A stretch of 64,000 nucleotides of DNA from Desmonostoc muscorum LEGE 12446 (GCF_015207005.2 NZ_JADEXS020000001.1:1302001-1366000); one strand, 5' to 3'; positions 28,067-37,411 are shown, numbered from the stretch's first letter. The notes: generated by a model from the letters alone, not told the origin. Translations and numbers: made by a program.

Positions 28067-28459
28067 TTATGGAATGAATAACCGACCAACCCCCTGATAC
28101 TGCTCAATGTCTACAGCAATCTCAATCAGGCGGTCAACACATCGTTCTCGATAATCAGCTTCACTAAGGCGATCGAGGCTCCCAATTGTTAATACTGGGA
28201 ACGAATTCTCACTATTCTCCTCACGCATAACCTGTTCAAGCGAATCTTCGCCCTTCATATTTCGGTTAGCCGTAAGGATCGGCATCTGATGTTCTTGAGC
28301 ATAACGCCAGACTGCGCGATCGCTACTTTCCATCAACAGTCCAACCTCTCTAAAAGTGACAAATTGGATAGATATGAATTCAAGCCACCCCAGTTTTGTC
28401 AATATACCGAGAAAAATAAGCGCGTAGCCGTCTAGATTGTAGTCAACCAAGAAAGTCAT
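28067..28459 (-). CDS. PIN-like (DUF5615-type) putative toxin
   Basis: 130 aa. Starts MTFLVDYNLDGYALIF, like the L-x-D-x-N opening of PIN-like DUF5615 proteins. It later has ESSDRAVWRYAQEHQMPILTAN, matching the D-x-x-(I/V)-W-x-x-A...-P-(I/V)-L-T motif where the last Asp is Asn here. This suggests a ribonuclease fold with one altered acidic residue. It overlaps the upstream DUF433 gene by 4 bp (ATGA), so the two are a translationally coupled pair of toxin-antitoxin type. Toxic activity is inferred from family and context only. Confidence 0.7.
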   Translation of the reverse strand: MTFLVDYNLDGYALIFLGILTKLGWLEFISIQFVTFREVGLLMESSDRAVWRYAQEHQMPILTANRNMKGEDSLEQVMREENSENSFPVLTIGSLDRLSEADYRERCVDRLIEIAVDIEQYQGVGRLFIP

Positions 28460-28836
28460 TGCTTTTGTGCTGCACTTCGTCTTGCTTTCTGTTCCTCAAG
28501 TTTTGCCCAAATCGCTTCCTTCCCAGGCTTACGCGGCATTGCTGCAATCCTTTGCAGTCGTTCGCGGTTACGATCTTCCCAATATTGGCGAATTTCTTCT
28601 CTAGTTTGAAGAACTTCCTGGTATTCAGCCTCGATCTGAGCCTGATTTGCCTCAATGTACGACAAAGCTGCATTAATTTGTGCATCCGTGAGATTGAACG
28701 TGTCACGAATTAATTTAGGAGGATAATGAGCCTTCAGGAGATCGATCGCATCATAAAGGCTAATGCGTGTACCGGCGATCGTTAGCCCTCGTTCTGTGCG
28801 GATGATGGCTACCTGTTCATCAGATGCTGAAGTCAT
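28456..28836 (-). CDS. DUF433 family antitoxin-like protein
   Basis: 126 aa starting at ATG 28836 with AAGGTGG upstream. The core RTERGLTIAGTRISLYDAIDLLKAHYPPKLIRDTFN is the DUF433 winged-helix-type motif. A long charged helical tail (about 70-126, rich in Glu, Arg, Gln) follows. DUF433 proteins are usually the antitoxin partner of DUF5615 PIN-like proteins. It probably binds DNA and the downstream protein. First gene of the pair. Confidence 0.8.
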   Translation of the reverse strand: MTSASDEQVAIIRTERGLTIAGTRISLYDAIDLLKAHYPPKLIRDTFNLTDAQINAALSYIEANQAQIEAEYQEVLQTREEIRQYWEDRNRERLQRIAAMPRKPGKEAIWAKLEEQKARRSAAQKQ

Positions 28837-29037
28837 AACCACCTTGCCTCTGAAAAAGATTGCCTCTTCATTTTAACTTGAGCAGTGGCGGCGGCGATCG
28901 CTCTGTCACTTTTCATTCAACCAGTGAAAATAGCGACTCGGACATCATCGATTTTTATGATTTCAACTAAGTGATTCTAACCCGCTCAATATCTGACGAA
29001 ATGATTGGGCGGGTAAAAACTTTATTGGTGTCTAATT

Positions 29038-29196
29038 ATGGTAGATAAAACTCAAGCACTCAAAGTCCAAAAACTCATTTGTGTCAGCCCTGGAACAAAC
29101 AATAACAAATATTGGTGCGGTTATGTAATGCCCAATGGGGAATTACTGGTAGAGTACGGACGGGTAGGAAATACACCCCGAACTCACATTTATTAG
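29038..29196 (+). pseudogene. Truncated WGR-domain protein
   Basis: A 52-codon frame from ATG 29038 to TAG 29196 encodes MVDKTQALKVQKLICVSPG, then NKYWCGYVMPNGELLVEYGRVG. This is the N-terminal half of a WGR domain (W...G.L...YGR.G). WGR domains are longer and belong to larger proteins, so the frame looks cut off. It faces the 3-prime end of the gene at 29212-30753. The function is probably lost. Confidence 0.55.
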
Positions 29197-29211
29197 TTAT
29201 CTGACAGCAAC

Positions 29212-30753
29212 TTAACTGTATCTATTTGGATTGTTATTAGCCGCACGGCAGACCTCGCTATGTTCATCTTGTGCTAGCTGGACTAACACATCAACTGGTG
29301 TTTCCAAAAATTTGGCAACGTGAAGGCGTATCATACTATCTTTGTCATTCGCTAAGTTGCTTAACAACTGCTGAGATAGACTACTGGGTGTATTTGGGTT
29401 AATAGCAGTGTGAAAGCGTACCTTGCTATTCTTGTCATCTGCTAACTTGACTAATGTATCAATGGGGGTATTAGGATTTATGGCAACCTCAAGACGGACA
29501 TTGCTATCTATATCCGCTGCTAATCTGCTCAAGATTTGAGGCGACAGACTAGGATAGGTAGCTACCCAAGCACGTTGTTGACTGCTACCTTCAGCTAACT
29601 CGATTAATTTATGCATTAATCCGTCATGCTCAGGAGTATTTGGATTAACTGAAGCATAAAAACTGACATCAAGGTTAATATCATAGAGCAATTCGGCTAG
29701 TAAATCTCTAGGCGTAGCTACATTTTTTGCAGCATCAAATCGCGCCTCGACAGATTGATGTTTCGCTAACTTGGTTAATGCAATAGTTAACGCGTCTTGA
29801 GGTATGTTGGGATGCTCGACAACGCACCTGAGTACTACTTCATCATTATTATCCTGTGCTAGTTGAACTAACGCATCACTAGGTGTACTAGTGTTTTGAG
29901 CAACTTGCACACGCACATCGATATATTCGCTTTGCGCGAGACTCTTTAACACAGAATCGGGTGTGTTTTGGTTCTTTGCCACTCGGTAGAGTACACCTCT
30001 ATCGCTGTCGTTAGACAACTTGACCAACACATCACTAGGTGTATTTGGATTCCCAGCCACTCCATCACGTAGACGATTATCGTTGCTGTCTGCTAGGTTG
30101 ACTAATAGATCGCTGGGTAGACTAGGATTTGCAGCGACGTTCATACGCACACTGTTGTTTATATCCTCAATTAATTGGATCAATGTTTCAACAGGGGTAT
30201 TGGGGTTCTCAGCAACATCATCCCGAATTCGCCAATCTTCATCCTTTGCTAATTGAATCAGCACATCAATAGGTGTGTTGAGATTTTCCGCAACATTGTT
30301 GCGAATACACCAATCTTCATCAGTAGCTAAACTGACCAGTGCATCGCTAGGTGCATTAGTGTGGCGAGCAACGTTCAAGCGAACATTGCGGTTTTCATCG
30401 GTGGCTAATATGCTTAATATCTCCTGTGGGGTGTTCCTATTGCCAGCAATGCTATCGCGTACCATGTGGTCTTCATCACTGGCAAGTATTGCAATACTTT
30501 CTTTGGGTAAATATGGATTATGGGCAATATATTCACGAAGCCACTTGGCTGGCTGTTGAGCCATCCATATTTGCCAGTGAATAGGTAAAGGCTCATCTCT
30601 TAAAATGTTGCCCGGACACTTATGACAAAGATCCGTGAAAAATTCACTGTTCTCTTCTAAGGTAGAAAGACTGATAGTTCGGTCATCAAAAACTTGCATT
30701 GGAGATTCCGCAAAGAGTTCTCTAAACGTATGTTTTTCGGCAGTAGAATACAT
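29212..30753 (-). CDS. Variant leucine-rich repeat (LRV) protein
   Basis: 513 aa from ATG 30753 (MYSTAEKHTFRELF) which has GGGGAAG upstream; longer starts begin in the divergent promoter area. After a Cys-containing N-terminal part (CHKCPGN, about 40-60) come about 17 repeats of 24 residues of the form NPNTP.DVL..LA.DED..VR..VA. This is the LRV repeat, an alpha/3-10 helix superhelix first described in a nitrogen-fixation-linked Azotobacter protein. It is a binding scaffold with no enzyme domain. The two cysteines may be part of an Fe-S cluster in LRV proteins. Partner unknown. Confidence 0.85.
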   Translation of the reverse strand: MYSTAEKHTFRELFAESPMQVFDDRTISLSTLEENSEFFTDLCHKCPGNILRDEPLPIHWQIWMAQQPAKWLREYIAHNPYLPKESIAILASDEDHMVRDSIAGNRNTPQEILSILATDENRNVRLNVARHTNAPSDALVSLATDEDWCIRNNVAENLNTPIDVLIQLAKDEDWRIRDDVAENPNTPVETLIQLIEDINNSVRMNVAANPSLPSDLLVNLADSNDNRLRDGVAGNPNTPSDVLVKLSNDSDRGVLYRVAKNQNTPDSVLKSLAQSEYIDVRVQVAQNTSTPSDALVQLAQDNNDEVVLRCVVEHPNIPQDALTIALTKLAKHQSVEARFDAAKNVATPRDLLAELLYDINLDVSFYASVNPNTPEHDGLMHKLIELAEGSSQQRAWVATYPSLSPQILSRLAADIDSNVRLEVAINPNTPIDTLVKLADDKNSKVRFHTAINPNTPSSLSQQLLSNLANDKDSMIRLHVAKFLETPVDVLVQLAQDEHSEVCRAANNNPNRYS

Positions 30754-30850
30754 ACTTCCCCGATCGCTCGTTGGTAAGATTTGGGAACCAATGGTTCCCA
30801 TTTGGCATTTTATAATGAAATAGAAAATAAATTTTAATGAGGTCAAAAAT

Positions 30851-31168
30851 ATGACACACTCTTCACCAGAAAGAATAGTGAGACGTGGGAGAGTATTTCC
30901 GGAAATTCAATGGACAGATGCACAAAAAGCTCAAGACAAAGCCAGAAGACAGGCATTTTATGAGCGTTGTTGGGTGATTTTTGAGCGTTTAAAACCAGAA
31001 ATACTAGATAAATACTATGGTTGGTATATTGCCATTGAACCTGATAGTGGGGATTATTTTATCGATGAGGATAAAGAAGTAGCAAGTAAAATGGCCAGAG
31101 AAAAATATCCTCATGTGATTCATCATATTTTTGGCATTAATGAAACCGGAGTTAGTGGCACAATATGA
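30851..31168 (+). CDS. Hypothetical protein paired with a retropepsin-like protease
   Basis: 105 aa, rich in charged residues. FERLKPEILDKYYGWYIAIEPDSGDYFIDEDKEVA and KYPHVIHHIFGINETG stand out; the pattern is common in small cyanobacterial proteins encoded just before aspartyl-protease-like genes. It overlaps the next gene by 4 bp (ATGA), so the two are translationally coupled. Function unknown. Confidence 0.75.
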   Translation: MTHSSPERIVRRGRVFPEIQWTDAQKAQDKARRQAFYERCWVIFERLKPEILDKYYGWYIAIEPDSGDYFIDEDKEVASKMAREKYPHVIHHIFGINETGVSGTI

Positions 31169-31533
31169 TTGAGGGAAGATTTGGAAAAAATGGACAAATT
31201 TATTTTGAAATTGATTTAATTGGTAAGGATGGTATTAGTTTTCCTGTAGAAACAATGTTAGATACAGGATTTACTGAATTTTTAGCCATGAACAAACAAG
31301 ATGTACAAAGTCTTGATTGGGATTTTTTAAATCAAGATAAATTAAGAACTGCTCAAGGAGAAACTGAATTTGATGTTTCTAGTGGCAGGGTAATAATAGA
31401 TGCTCAAGAGTGGGAAATTCCCGTATTTGCTGGAGATGAAATCCAGGAAATTTTACTAGGTTCTCGATGGCTGAAATTATTTATATTAGTCGCTAATTAT
31501 AGTCAAAATATAGTAAGTTTAGAGTTAATTTAA
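31165..31533 (+). CDS. Retropepsin-like aspartyl protease
   Basis: 122 aa. The active-site motif is MLDTGFTEFLAM (Asp-Thr-Gly near residue 33) in a short single-domain beta protein, as in clan AA retropepsin-like proteins that work as homodimers. The C-terminal EILLGSRWLKLF matches the LG.x.L conserved loop. Substrate unknown; it may process its overlapping partner or be the enzyme half of a two-gene module. Starts 4 bp inside the previous gene. Confidence 0.82.
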   Translation: MIEGRFGKNGQIYFEIDLIGKDGISFPVETMLDTGFTEFLAMNKQDVQSLDWDFLNQDKLRTAQGETEFDVSSGRVIIDAQEWEIPVFAGDEIQEILLGSRWLKLFILVANYSQNIVSLELI

Positions 31534-31798
31534 TCAAAAGTTTCTACATAGAGACTTGTTATGACTCCTGATTCCTTGAGGTTGGTTTACTTCTTTAGAG
31601 AATCGCTCTTACTTGCACTCTGCCACAAGCCTTACGGAAGACAGAAATTAAAGCTATAGTACATAAATACTAAAAAATGGCGATCGCCCTGTGCCAGTTG
31701 CGTAAGTTCTGTAAGTGTTTTTTCAAATTTAGAACTTACGCATGACAGAAAATTGTTTGACTCTAAATTCTGAATTCTGAATTCTGAATTCTCTTATA
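31534..31798. repeat. Repeat-rich intergenic region
   Basis: TTGCGTAAGTTCT (31696-31708) and AGAACTTACGCA (31732-31743) form an inverted repeat related to family A MITE ends. TTCTGAA tandem heptamers fill 31765-31792 just before the convergent glycosyltransferase stop. No gene. Confidence 0.6.
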
Positions 31799-32743
31799 TC
31801 ACGATTCAATCAACACAAATTTACGAACTTCAGAATTGTTTCCCTGAGTGCGGCGTGATAAAACCGCAGTTACCAAAAACTTCCAAGACTGAGGTGAAAT
31901 TGCAGACGGTTCAAACATTGAAACAAAACTTTTGATATTTTTTTGCTTCAGTGCTACCAAAATCCAATGTAGTTTTAGGTAGTTTTTGATATCCTGAAAA
32001 CGGGGAATCTTGAGGCGATGTTGTTCATTTACTAAAGCGTAAATTTTTTCTTTCATTAAGATATTTGTCGCCAATCGTCGAGATAAAGAAAACTTTTGAT
32101 TATACGCACCAGGCCAGATAGTCCGGTAAGCAAGACACTGATTTAAGAAAATAGCATCGCCATACTGAGCGATCCGAATCCAGGAATCGATATCATCACA
32201 GTTAGCATCGAGTGTAGAATCCCAACCACCAGTTTTGAGAAAAGCATCACGTTGACAAGCTACTTGTGCAGGTGTGCCAAATGGTACAAGTTCCAAAAGC
32301 ATACCGTAGTGAATATCAGCTTGTGGGATATAAAAAGCTAAACCGGGGCCAACTTGGGGAGTGCGAGAAAGTTCAACTTCATTGGCATCTACTTGAGCCG
32401 CCACACAAGAGCAGATTACAGCATCGGGACGAAGTGCGATCGCCTTAGTTATTTCTTCTATACAATTGGCAGCTAGATAATCATCATCATCGAGAAACTT
32501 AATCCAGTCACCAGTAGCTTTAGCAACTCCAGCATTTACCGTCGCTGCATGACCAAGGTTAACTTCGTTACGATAATAAACAACCTTATCGCCTAAACTT
32601 TGGACATAGGTTTGGGTGTCATCATCAGAACAGTCATCAGCAACAACCACCTCACACTCCATTGTTTGGTTACAAGCCGAATCAATGGCTCTTTTGAGCA
32701 AATCCAAGCGATTATAAGTAGTAATGACGACGCTAAATTTCAT
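31799..32743 (-). CDS. GT2 family glycosyltransferase
   Basis: 314 aa from ATG 32743 (MKFSVVITTYNRLDLL), supported by AGGT upstream; a longer frame has an unlikely N-terminus. GT-A fold: VVITTYNR, VVADDCSDDDT, and the metal-binding DDDD in WIKFLDDDDYLAA. Later PGLAFYIPQ and DDIDSWIRIAQYGD fit the acceptor and catalytic-Asp regions. Inverting GT2 enzymes build polysaccharide or modify surface glycans. Single gene, transcribed towards the retropepsin pair. Confidence 0.9.
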   Translation of the reverse strand: MKFSVVITTYNRLDLLKRAIDSACNQTMECEVVVADDCSDDDTQTYVQSLGDKVVYYRNEVNLGHAATVNAGVAKATGDWIKFLDDDDYLAANCIEEITKAIALRPDAVICSCVAAQVDANEVELSRTPQVGPGLAFYIPQADIHYGMLLELVPFGTPAQVACQRDAFLKTGGWDSTLDANCDDIDSWIRIAQYGDAIFLNQCLAYRTIWPGAYNQKFSLSRRLATNILMKEKIYALVNEQHRLKIPRFQDIKNYLKLHWILVALKQKNIKSFVSMFEPSAISPQSWKFLVTAVLSRRTQGNNSEVRKFVLIES

Positions 32744-32894
32744 AAATTCATACCTGTGGTACCGCATTTTGCAATATAGCTTCCATTTCCAGGCTGTTGT
32801 ATCAGTAAAATTATCAATGTCCAACAGGTAGACTGAAATAGGATTATCGATTTATGATTGATGATCGTGAGTTTTTTAAGCAGACAGAAAGACT

Positions 32895-33257
32895 ATGAGC
32901 GCTCAAGAGATTATCCGCTCGATTGAAGCGGAACAACTAAAATCAAACCTGCCCGACATTTATGTGGGCGACACGGTAAAAGTAGGAGTGAAAATCAAAG
33001 AAGGCGAGAAATACCGCGTACAACCCTACGAAGGAGTAGTAATTGCCAAGCGCAATGGTGGCATCAACGAAACTATTACAGTCCGCAAAGTTTTTCAAGG
33101 CGTGGGCGTTGAGAGAGTATTTCTGTTGCATTCTCCCCGGATTGACAGCATCAAAGTCATGCGTCGCGGTAAAGTACGCCGTGCTAAGTTGTATTATCTC
33201 CGCGATCGCGTCGGCAAAGCAACCCGGATCAAACAACGCTTTGACCGTCCTTTGTAG
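32895..33257 (+). CDS. rplS: 50S ribosomal protein L19
   Basis: 120 aa, normal length. Contains the conserved [18 protein letters not shown] and [21 protein letters not shown] and [16 protein letters not shown]. It sits at the junction of the 30S and 50S subunits. First gene of the translation block, followed by tRNA-Trp, secE and nusG. Confidence 0.97.
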   Translation: MSAQEIIRSIEAEQLKSNLPDIYVGDTVKVGVKIKEGEKYRVQPYEGVVIAKRNGGINETITVRKVFQGVGVERVFLLHSPRIDSIKVMRRGKVRRAKLYYLRDRVGKATRIKQRFDRPL

Positions 33258-33402
33258 TTCCCCTTCTAAAAGTATGGGAGAAATCTCAAGCGGCATCTGC
33301 CGCTGACTTGTTTTCTCAATGAAATTGATGTATGATAAAAATCTCGTCTTGCGTTAAACTAAGATTTAGTTCAGCGCAATGACTGAATCAAAAACAGCTT
33401 GT

Positions 33403-33475
33403 GCGCTCTTAGTTCAGTTGGTAGAACGCAGGTCTCCAAAACCTGATGTCGGGGGTTCAAGTCCTCCAGGGCGCG
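33403..33475 (+). tRNA. trnW: tRNA-Trp (anticodon CCA)
   Basis: 73 nt. The acceptor stem GCGCTCT pairs with AGGGCGC, leaving discriminator G. The anticodon loop CTCCAAA shows CCA; the T arm is GGGGGTTCAAGTCCTCC; the D arm contains AGTTCAGTTGGTAGA. The 3-prime CCA is not encoded. Its place before secE is the usual one in bacteria. Confidence 0.97.
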
Positions 33476-33830
33476 CTCAAGAGCAAAAAACAAAGCCCGA
33501 AATAATTACGCAAGCTGCTAAAATAGCAGTTAGTGCTAATATTTTCGGGCATAGCTATTGCATTTGCAGCTGTTTTGCTTCCAGTAAGTGGAATAAAGTC
33601 GAAGCTGCAAACCAGGACGACTGAATTTTAGATTTTAGATTTTAGATTTTGGTGAAGCAGCGCGGTCTTGGGGGTTTCCCCCATGAGTGACTGCACCAAG
33701 CCGAAGGGATTGATAAAAAATCTAAATAAACGGACAAACTAAAATCTCAAGTTGAGCGTCCTTGCCCTCAATATGGGTAAATCTAAAATCCAAAATCCAA
33801 AATTGAGTAACAAACGGGGGATAAACGGCC
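33476..33830. other. Spacer between tRNA-Trp and secE
   Basis: No gene. GCCCGAAA near 33495 pairs with TTTTCGGGC near 33541-33549 around a GCTGCTAAAATAGCAG inner hairpin, possibly ending the tRNA transcript. TTTTAGA heptamers lie at 33627-33650 and AAATCCAAAATCC units near 33780-33805. Confidence 0.45.
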
Positions 33831-34052
33831 GTGGCCAAAAAAAGTGAAGCAGAATTGCCAGAAACCACAAACGGGTTTAGCTTCGGCAACTTCATACAAG
33901 GAATCAAAGAAGAACTTGAAAAAGTAGTTTGGCCTAGTCGCAAACAGATAGTGAGCGAATCCGCCGCCGTATTGTTAATGGTGGCACTCTCGGCATCTTT
34001 GATATACTTGGTCGATGGATTATTTGGTTGGGCAGCAAAACAGGTGTTCTAA
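33831..34052 (+). CDS. secE: Preprotein translocase subunit SecE
   Basis: 73 aa with a GTG start. The amphipathic segment IQGIKEELEKVVWPSRKQIVSES is the SecE signature, followed by one membrane helix (AVLLMVALSASLIYLVDGLFGW). This is the short single-helix form. It supports the SecYEG channel. Its stop codon overlaps the nusG start by one base (TAATG). Confidence 0.95.
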   Translation: MAKKSEAELPETTNGFSFGNFIQGIKEELEKVVWPSRKQIVSESAAVLLMVALSASLIYLVDGLFGWAAKQVF

Positions 34053-34693
34053 TGAGTTTTGCAACAGATGAACCACGCAACTCAATGTTGCAGTCAGAGG
34101 AAACAGCAGAAGCAGCAGAAGCAGCGTCAAAAGAAGCACGCTGGTATGCTGTGCAGGTTGCCTCAGGCTGTGAAAAGCGTGTAAAGACTAACTTAGAGCA
34201 GCGTATTCAAACTTTTGATGTCGCTGACAAAATTATCCAGGTGGAAATTCCCCACACACCAGCGGTGAAAATCCGCAAAGATGGTAGCCGCCAGCATACA
34301 GAAGAGAAAGTTTTTCCTGGCTATGTGCTGGTGCGGATGATGATGGATGATGATACCTGGCAGGTGGTACGAAACACGTCTCATGTCATTAATTTTGTTG
34401 GTTCAGAACAAAAACGTGGCAGCAGTAAGGGTCGCGGTCATGTCAACCCCATACCACTGAGTGCTTCAGAAGTAGAGCGCATCTTCAAGCAGACCAGTGA
34501 ACAAGAGCCGGTCGTTAAAATTGATATGGCTAGTGGTGATAAGATCATGGTGCTTTCTGGTCCATTTAAAGACTTTGAAGGCGAGGTGATTGAAGTCTCT
34601 CCAGAGCGGAGTAAGCTTAAAGCCTTGCTCTCGATTTTTGGTAGGGATACACCAGTAGAATTGGAATTTAATCAGGTAGAAAAACAGAGCTAA
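34052..34693 (+). CDS. nusG: Transcription termination/antitermination factor NusG
   Basis: 213 aa from ATG 34052, which overlaps the secE stop by one base; an upstream in-frame start inside secE is less likely. An acidic Glu/Ala-rich N-terminus precedes the NGN domain (ARWYAVQVASGCEKRVKTNL, FPGYVLVRM). The C-terminal KOW domain is MVLSGPFKDFEGEVIEVSPE. It binds RNA polymerase and couples transcription to translation or Rho. Confidence 0.97.
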   Translation: MSFATDEPRNSMLQSEETAEAAEAASKEARWYAVQVASGCEKRVKTNLEQRIQTFDVADKIIQVEIPHTPAVKIRKDGSRQHTEEKVFPGYVLVRMMMDDDTWQVVRNTSHVINFVGSEQKRGSSKGRGHVNPIPLSASEVERIFKQTSEQEPVVKIDMASGDKIMVLSGPFKDFEGEVIEVSPERSKLKALLSIFGRDTPVELEFNQVEKQS

Positions 34694-34699
34694 ATACAA

Positions 34700-35125
34700 A
34701 TGGCGAAGAAAGTAGTGGCGGTCATTAAACTGGCCTTGAATGCTGGAAAAGCCAACCCAGCACCGCCAGTAGGCCCCGCCTTGGGTCAACACGGCGTCAA
34801 CATCATGATGTTCTGCAAAGAGTACAACGCCAAAACAGCAGACCAAGCTGGAATGGTGATACCTGTAGAAATTTCGGTTTTTGAAGACCGGAGTTTTACA
34901 TTTGTACTCAAGACGCCACCAGCGTCAGTACTGATTCGCAAGGCAGCGAAAATCGAAAGAGGCTCCAATGAACCCAACAAAAAGAAAGTTGGTAAAATCA
35001 CGAGAGCGCAATTGCAAGAAATAGCCCAAACCAAACTTCCTGACCTCAACGCCAACGACATAGAAGCGGCGATGAAAATTGTGGAAGGAACCGCTAAAAA
35101 TATGGGTGTAACAGTCACGGATTAA
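34700..35125 (+). CDS. rplK: 50S ribosomal protein L11
   Basis: 141 aa, standard length. Starts [20 protein letters not shown] and carries [15 protein letters not shown], the rRNA-binding and factor-binding features. It lies 6 bp after nusG, in the same operon. Confidence 0.97.
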   Translation: MAKKVVAVIKLALNAGKANPAPPVGPALGQHGVNIMMFCKEYNAKTADQAGMVIPVEISVFEDRSFTFVLKTPPASVLIRKAAKIERGSNEPNKKKVGKITRAQLQEIAQTKLPDLNANDIEAAMKIVEGTAKNMGVTVTD

Positions 35126-35129
35126 AAAA

Positions 35130-35262
35130 GTTATGAGTTATGAGTTATGAGTTATGAGTTATGAGTTATTGATATTTAACTCCTCACTCCTCACTCCTCA
35201 CTCCTCACTTTCAACTTCTTACTCCAAAATCCAAAATCCAAAATTGTATCGGGGGAGAAGCA
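35130..35262. repeat. Heptamer tandem repeats between rplK and rplA
   Basis: About five TTATGAG units (35130-35168) and four TCCTCAC units (35180-35209) are followed by AAATCCAAAATCC units. They interrupt the normally tight rplK-rplA junction, and they create a false in-frame N-terminal extension for L1. Confidence 0.7.
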
Positions 35263-35291
35263 CAGCTTCGGAATTACCCCAGGAGAGAAAA

Positions 35292-36008
35292 ATGACAAAA
35301 AAAGTATCGCGTCGCCTACAGGCGCTACAAGACAAAGTAGAAGACAGGGACTATGAACCTTTAGAGGCTTTAGCCCTTTTAAAAGACACAGCAACAGCTA
35401 AATTTGCCGAAGCTGCCGAAGCACACATCCGGCTGGGAATTGACCCCAAGTATACAGACCAACAGTTGCGGACAACGGTAGCACTGCCCAAAGGTACAGG
35501 ACAAATCGTCCGAGTGGCGGTGATTGCTAGAGGTGAAAAAGTCACAGAAGCAACAAATGCTGGTGCTGATATCGCCGGTTCAGAAGAACTAATTGACGAT
35601 ATTCAAAAAGGCATGATGGACTTTGACAAGCTGATTGCCACACCTGATGTGATGCCACAGGTAGCAAAATTGGGTAAATTGCTTGGTCCTCGTGGTTTGA
35701 TGCCATCGCCCAAGGGTGGAACGGTGACATTTGACATCGCAAGTGCGATCGCTGAATTCAAAGCTGGTAAATTAGAATTCCGAGCTGATCGAACTGGCAT
35801 TGTGCATGTTATGTTTGGTAAGGCAACCTTCTCGCCTGAAGATTTGTTAGTCAACCTGAAGGCGTTGCAAGAAACAATCGACCGTAACCGTCCTTCAGGA
35901 GCTAAAGGTCGTTATTGGCGCACATTTTATGTAGCAGCTACAATGGGGCCATCTATTAAAGTTGATATCAGCGCTCTACGAGATTTGAAACTAAGCGAAG
36001 CAGCATAA
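35292..36008 (+). CDS. rplA: 50S ribosomal protein L1
   Basis: 238 aa from ATG 35292, chosen because AGGAGAG lies just upstream and L1 starts MTKKVSRRL. Conserved stretches include [15 protein letters not shown] and [18 protein letters not shown]. It binds 23S rRNA at the L1 stalk and may autoregulate translation of the L11-L1 mRNA. A longer frame starting at 35154 runs through tandem repeats. Confidence 0.97.
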   Translation: MTKKVSRRLQALQDKVEDRDYEPLEALALLKDTATAKFAEAAEAHIRLGIDPKYTDQQLRTTVALPKGTGQIVRVAVIARGEKVTEATNAGADIAGSEELIDDIQKGMMDFDKLIATPDVMPQVAKLGKLLGPRGLMPSPKGGTVTFDIASAIAEFKAGKLEFRADRTGIVHVMFGKATFSPEDLLVNLKALQETIDRNRPSGAKGRYWRTFYVAATMGPSIKVDISALRDLKLSEAA

Positions 36009-36120
36009 AAGGGACTGGGGACTGGGGACTGGGGACTAGGGACTGGGAAAGAGTTTTCTTAGTACCAACAAATAAAACCTATTACCCAATACCCAATCCC
36101 CAATCACCAGTACCTAATTG

Positions 36121-36243
36121 AATAGGCAAAGCCGGAGACAGCAGGTGCTAATAGCTTAATATCCTGCCGAGGTTAAAACTCTAATTGCCAGAATTACCAC
36201 CCACAAAGGTGTGATAACTATGGCGTCAGGAGTCTTACTACTT
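36121..36243 (+). promoter_or_regulatory. Possible L10 (rplJ) mRNA leader
   Basis: The 5-prime region of rplJ contains AAGCCGGAGACAGCAGGTGC, TAATATCCTGCCGAGG and ACCCACAAAGGTG, which can pair to form a multi-stem RNA, followed by the attenuator hairpin at 36244. Position and shape fit the ribosomal protein L10 leader, where the L10/L12 complex binds its own mRNA. Structure not tested. Confidence 0.6.
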
Positions 36244-36277
36244 AACCCCGGCTATGTCAGCTGGGGTTTGTTGTTTT
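36244..36277 (+). terminator. Attenuator hairpin upstream of rplJ
   Basis: AACCCCGGCT (36244-36253) pairs fully with AGCTGGGGTT (36259-36268), with one G-T pair, and is followed by TTGTTGTTTT. It stands 67 bp before rplJ, so it can end transcription before rplJ-rplL, presumably controlled by L10. Confidence 0.75.
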
Positions 36278-36343
36278 GGATTTAGTTGAGAAAAAATGCA
36301 CAAGTAGAGAAATCGCTGATTGTTTTGAGGAGGTGAGATTGGA

Positions 36344-36895
36344 ATGGGTAGAACGCTAGAAAATAAAAAAGAAATCGTAGCTGACCTCAAAGAAACTTTG
36401 AGTGAGTCAACTCTGGCACTGGTAATAGAATATCAGGGGCTAACGGTTGCTGAAATTACCGATTTACGGCGGCGGCTGCGTCCCAGTGGCGCTGTTTGTA
36501 AGGTAACTAAAAACACCTTGATGGGCATTGCCATTCAAGACCAGGAAAAATGGCAGCCATTATCAGAACTGCTCAAAGGTTCTTCAGCTTTTTTGCTAGT
36601 CAAAGAAGATTTTTCATCTGCGATTAAGGCTTACCAAGACTTCCAGAAAGCCACCAAGAAGACAGAACTTCGCGGCGGTGTTATGGAAGGTCGCCTACTC
36701 AAAGAAACGGATGTCAAGGCTCTAGGAGACTTGCCATCTAAGGAACAACTCATGGGTCAAATTGCTGGGGCAATCAATTCCTTGGCTACCAAGATTGCTG
36801 TGGGTATCAACGAAGTTCCCGGTTCACTGGCTCGTGCTTTGCAGGCTGTGGCCGACGCAGAAAAAGGTGATAGCACCGAAAGTACTGCCGAATAA
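36344..36895 (+). CDS. rplJ: 50S ribosomal protein L10
   Basis: 183 aa. Starts [19 protein letters not shown] with GGAGG upstream; [29 protein letters not shown] is the conserved rRNA-binding part. The C-terminal helix (about 140-175) binds L7/L12 dimers. Usual partner of rplL in the L10 stalk operon. Confidence 0.97.
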   Translation: MGRTLENKKEIVADLKETLSESTLALVIEYQGLTVAEITDLRRRLRPSGAVCKVTKNTLMGIAIQDQEKWQPLSELLKGSSAFLLVKEDFSSAIKAYQDFQKATKKTELRGGVMEGRLLKETDVKALGDLPSKEQLMGQIAGAINSLATKIAVGINEVPGSLARALQAVADAEKGDSTESTAE

Positions 36896-36961
36896 AGTTA
36901 GTGGTTCATGACTAATGACCAATAACTAAATAAATAATCACGCATAACAGGAGTTATATCA

Positions 36962-37351
36962 ATGTCCACCGCAACCGATGATATTTTGGAAAAACTCAAA
37001 GGCTTAACTTTGCTGGAAGCTGCTGAGTTAGTCAAGCAAATTGAAGAAGCCTTTGGTGTGAGTGCTGCTGCACCTGTTGGCGTAGCGTTCGCCGGGCCAG
37101 GCCCAGGCGTCGTTGCTGCGGAACCAGTAGAAGAACAAACCGAGTTTAACGTCATTCTCGAATCAGTTCCCGCTGATAAGAAGATTGCCGTACTGAAGAT
37201 TGTACGCGAATTGACCGGTCTGGGTCTGAAAGAAGCTAAAGACTTGGTGGAAGCTGCGCCTAAGGCTGTTAAGGAAGCTATTGCTAAGGATGCTGCTGAA
37301 GATGCTAAGAAGCGCATCGAAGAAGCTGGCGGTCAGGTGACTATTAAGTAG
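36962..37351 (+). CDS. rplL: 50S ribosomal protein L7/L12
   Basis: 129 aa. N-terminal dimerisation helices ([24 protein letters not shown]), an Ala/Gly/Pro hinge (about 35-55) and the C-terminal factor-binding domain ([32 protein letters not shown]). Forms the ribosomal stalk that recruits GTPase factors. Followed by a strong terminator. Confidence 0.98.
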   Translation: MSTATDDILEKLKGLTLLEAAELVKQIEEAFGVSAAAPVGVAFAGPGPGVVAAEPVEEQTEFNVILESVPADKKIAVLKIVRELTGLGLKEAKDLVEAAPKAVKEAIAKDAAEDAKKRIEEAGGQVTIK

Positions 37352-37380
37352 TCACAATTACGTTACTTGTTTTTCATTAA

Positions 37381-37411
37381 GAAGCCTGAGTTAGTCAGGC
37401 TTCTTTTTTTG
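37381..37411 (+). terminator. Rho-independent terminator of rplJL
   Basis: GAAGCCTGA (37381-37389) pairs with TCAGGCTTC around a GTTAG loop and is followed by a T run of seven. Confidence 0.92.

Noticed and set aside
33379..33624. Reading frame across tRNA-Trp
   Set aside because: It overlaps a well-formed tRNA and has no family match.
35154..35291. N-terminal extension of L1
   Set aside because: It translates tandem repeats; AGGAGAG and the conserved MTKKVSRR start lie at 35292.
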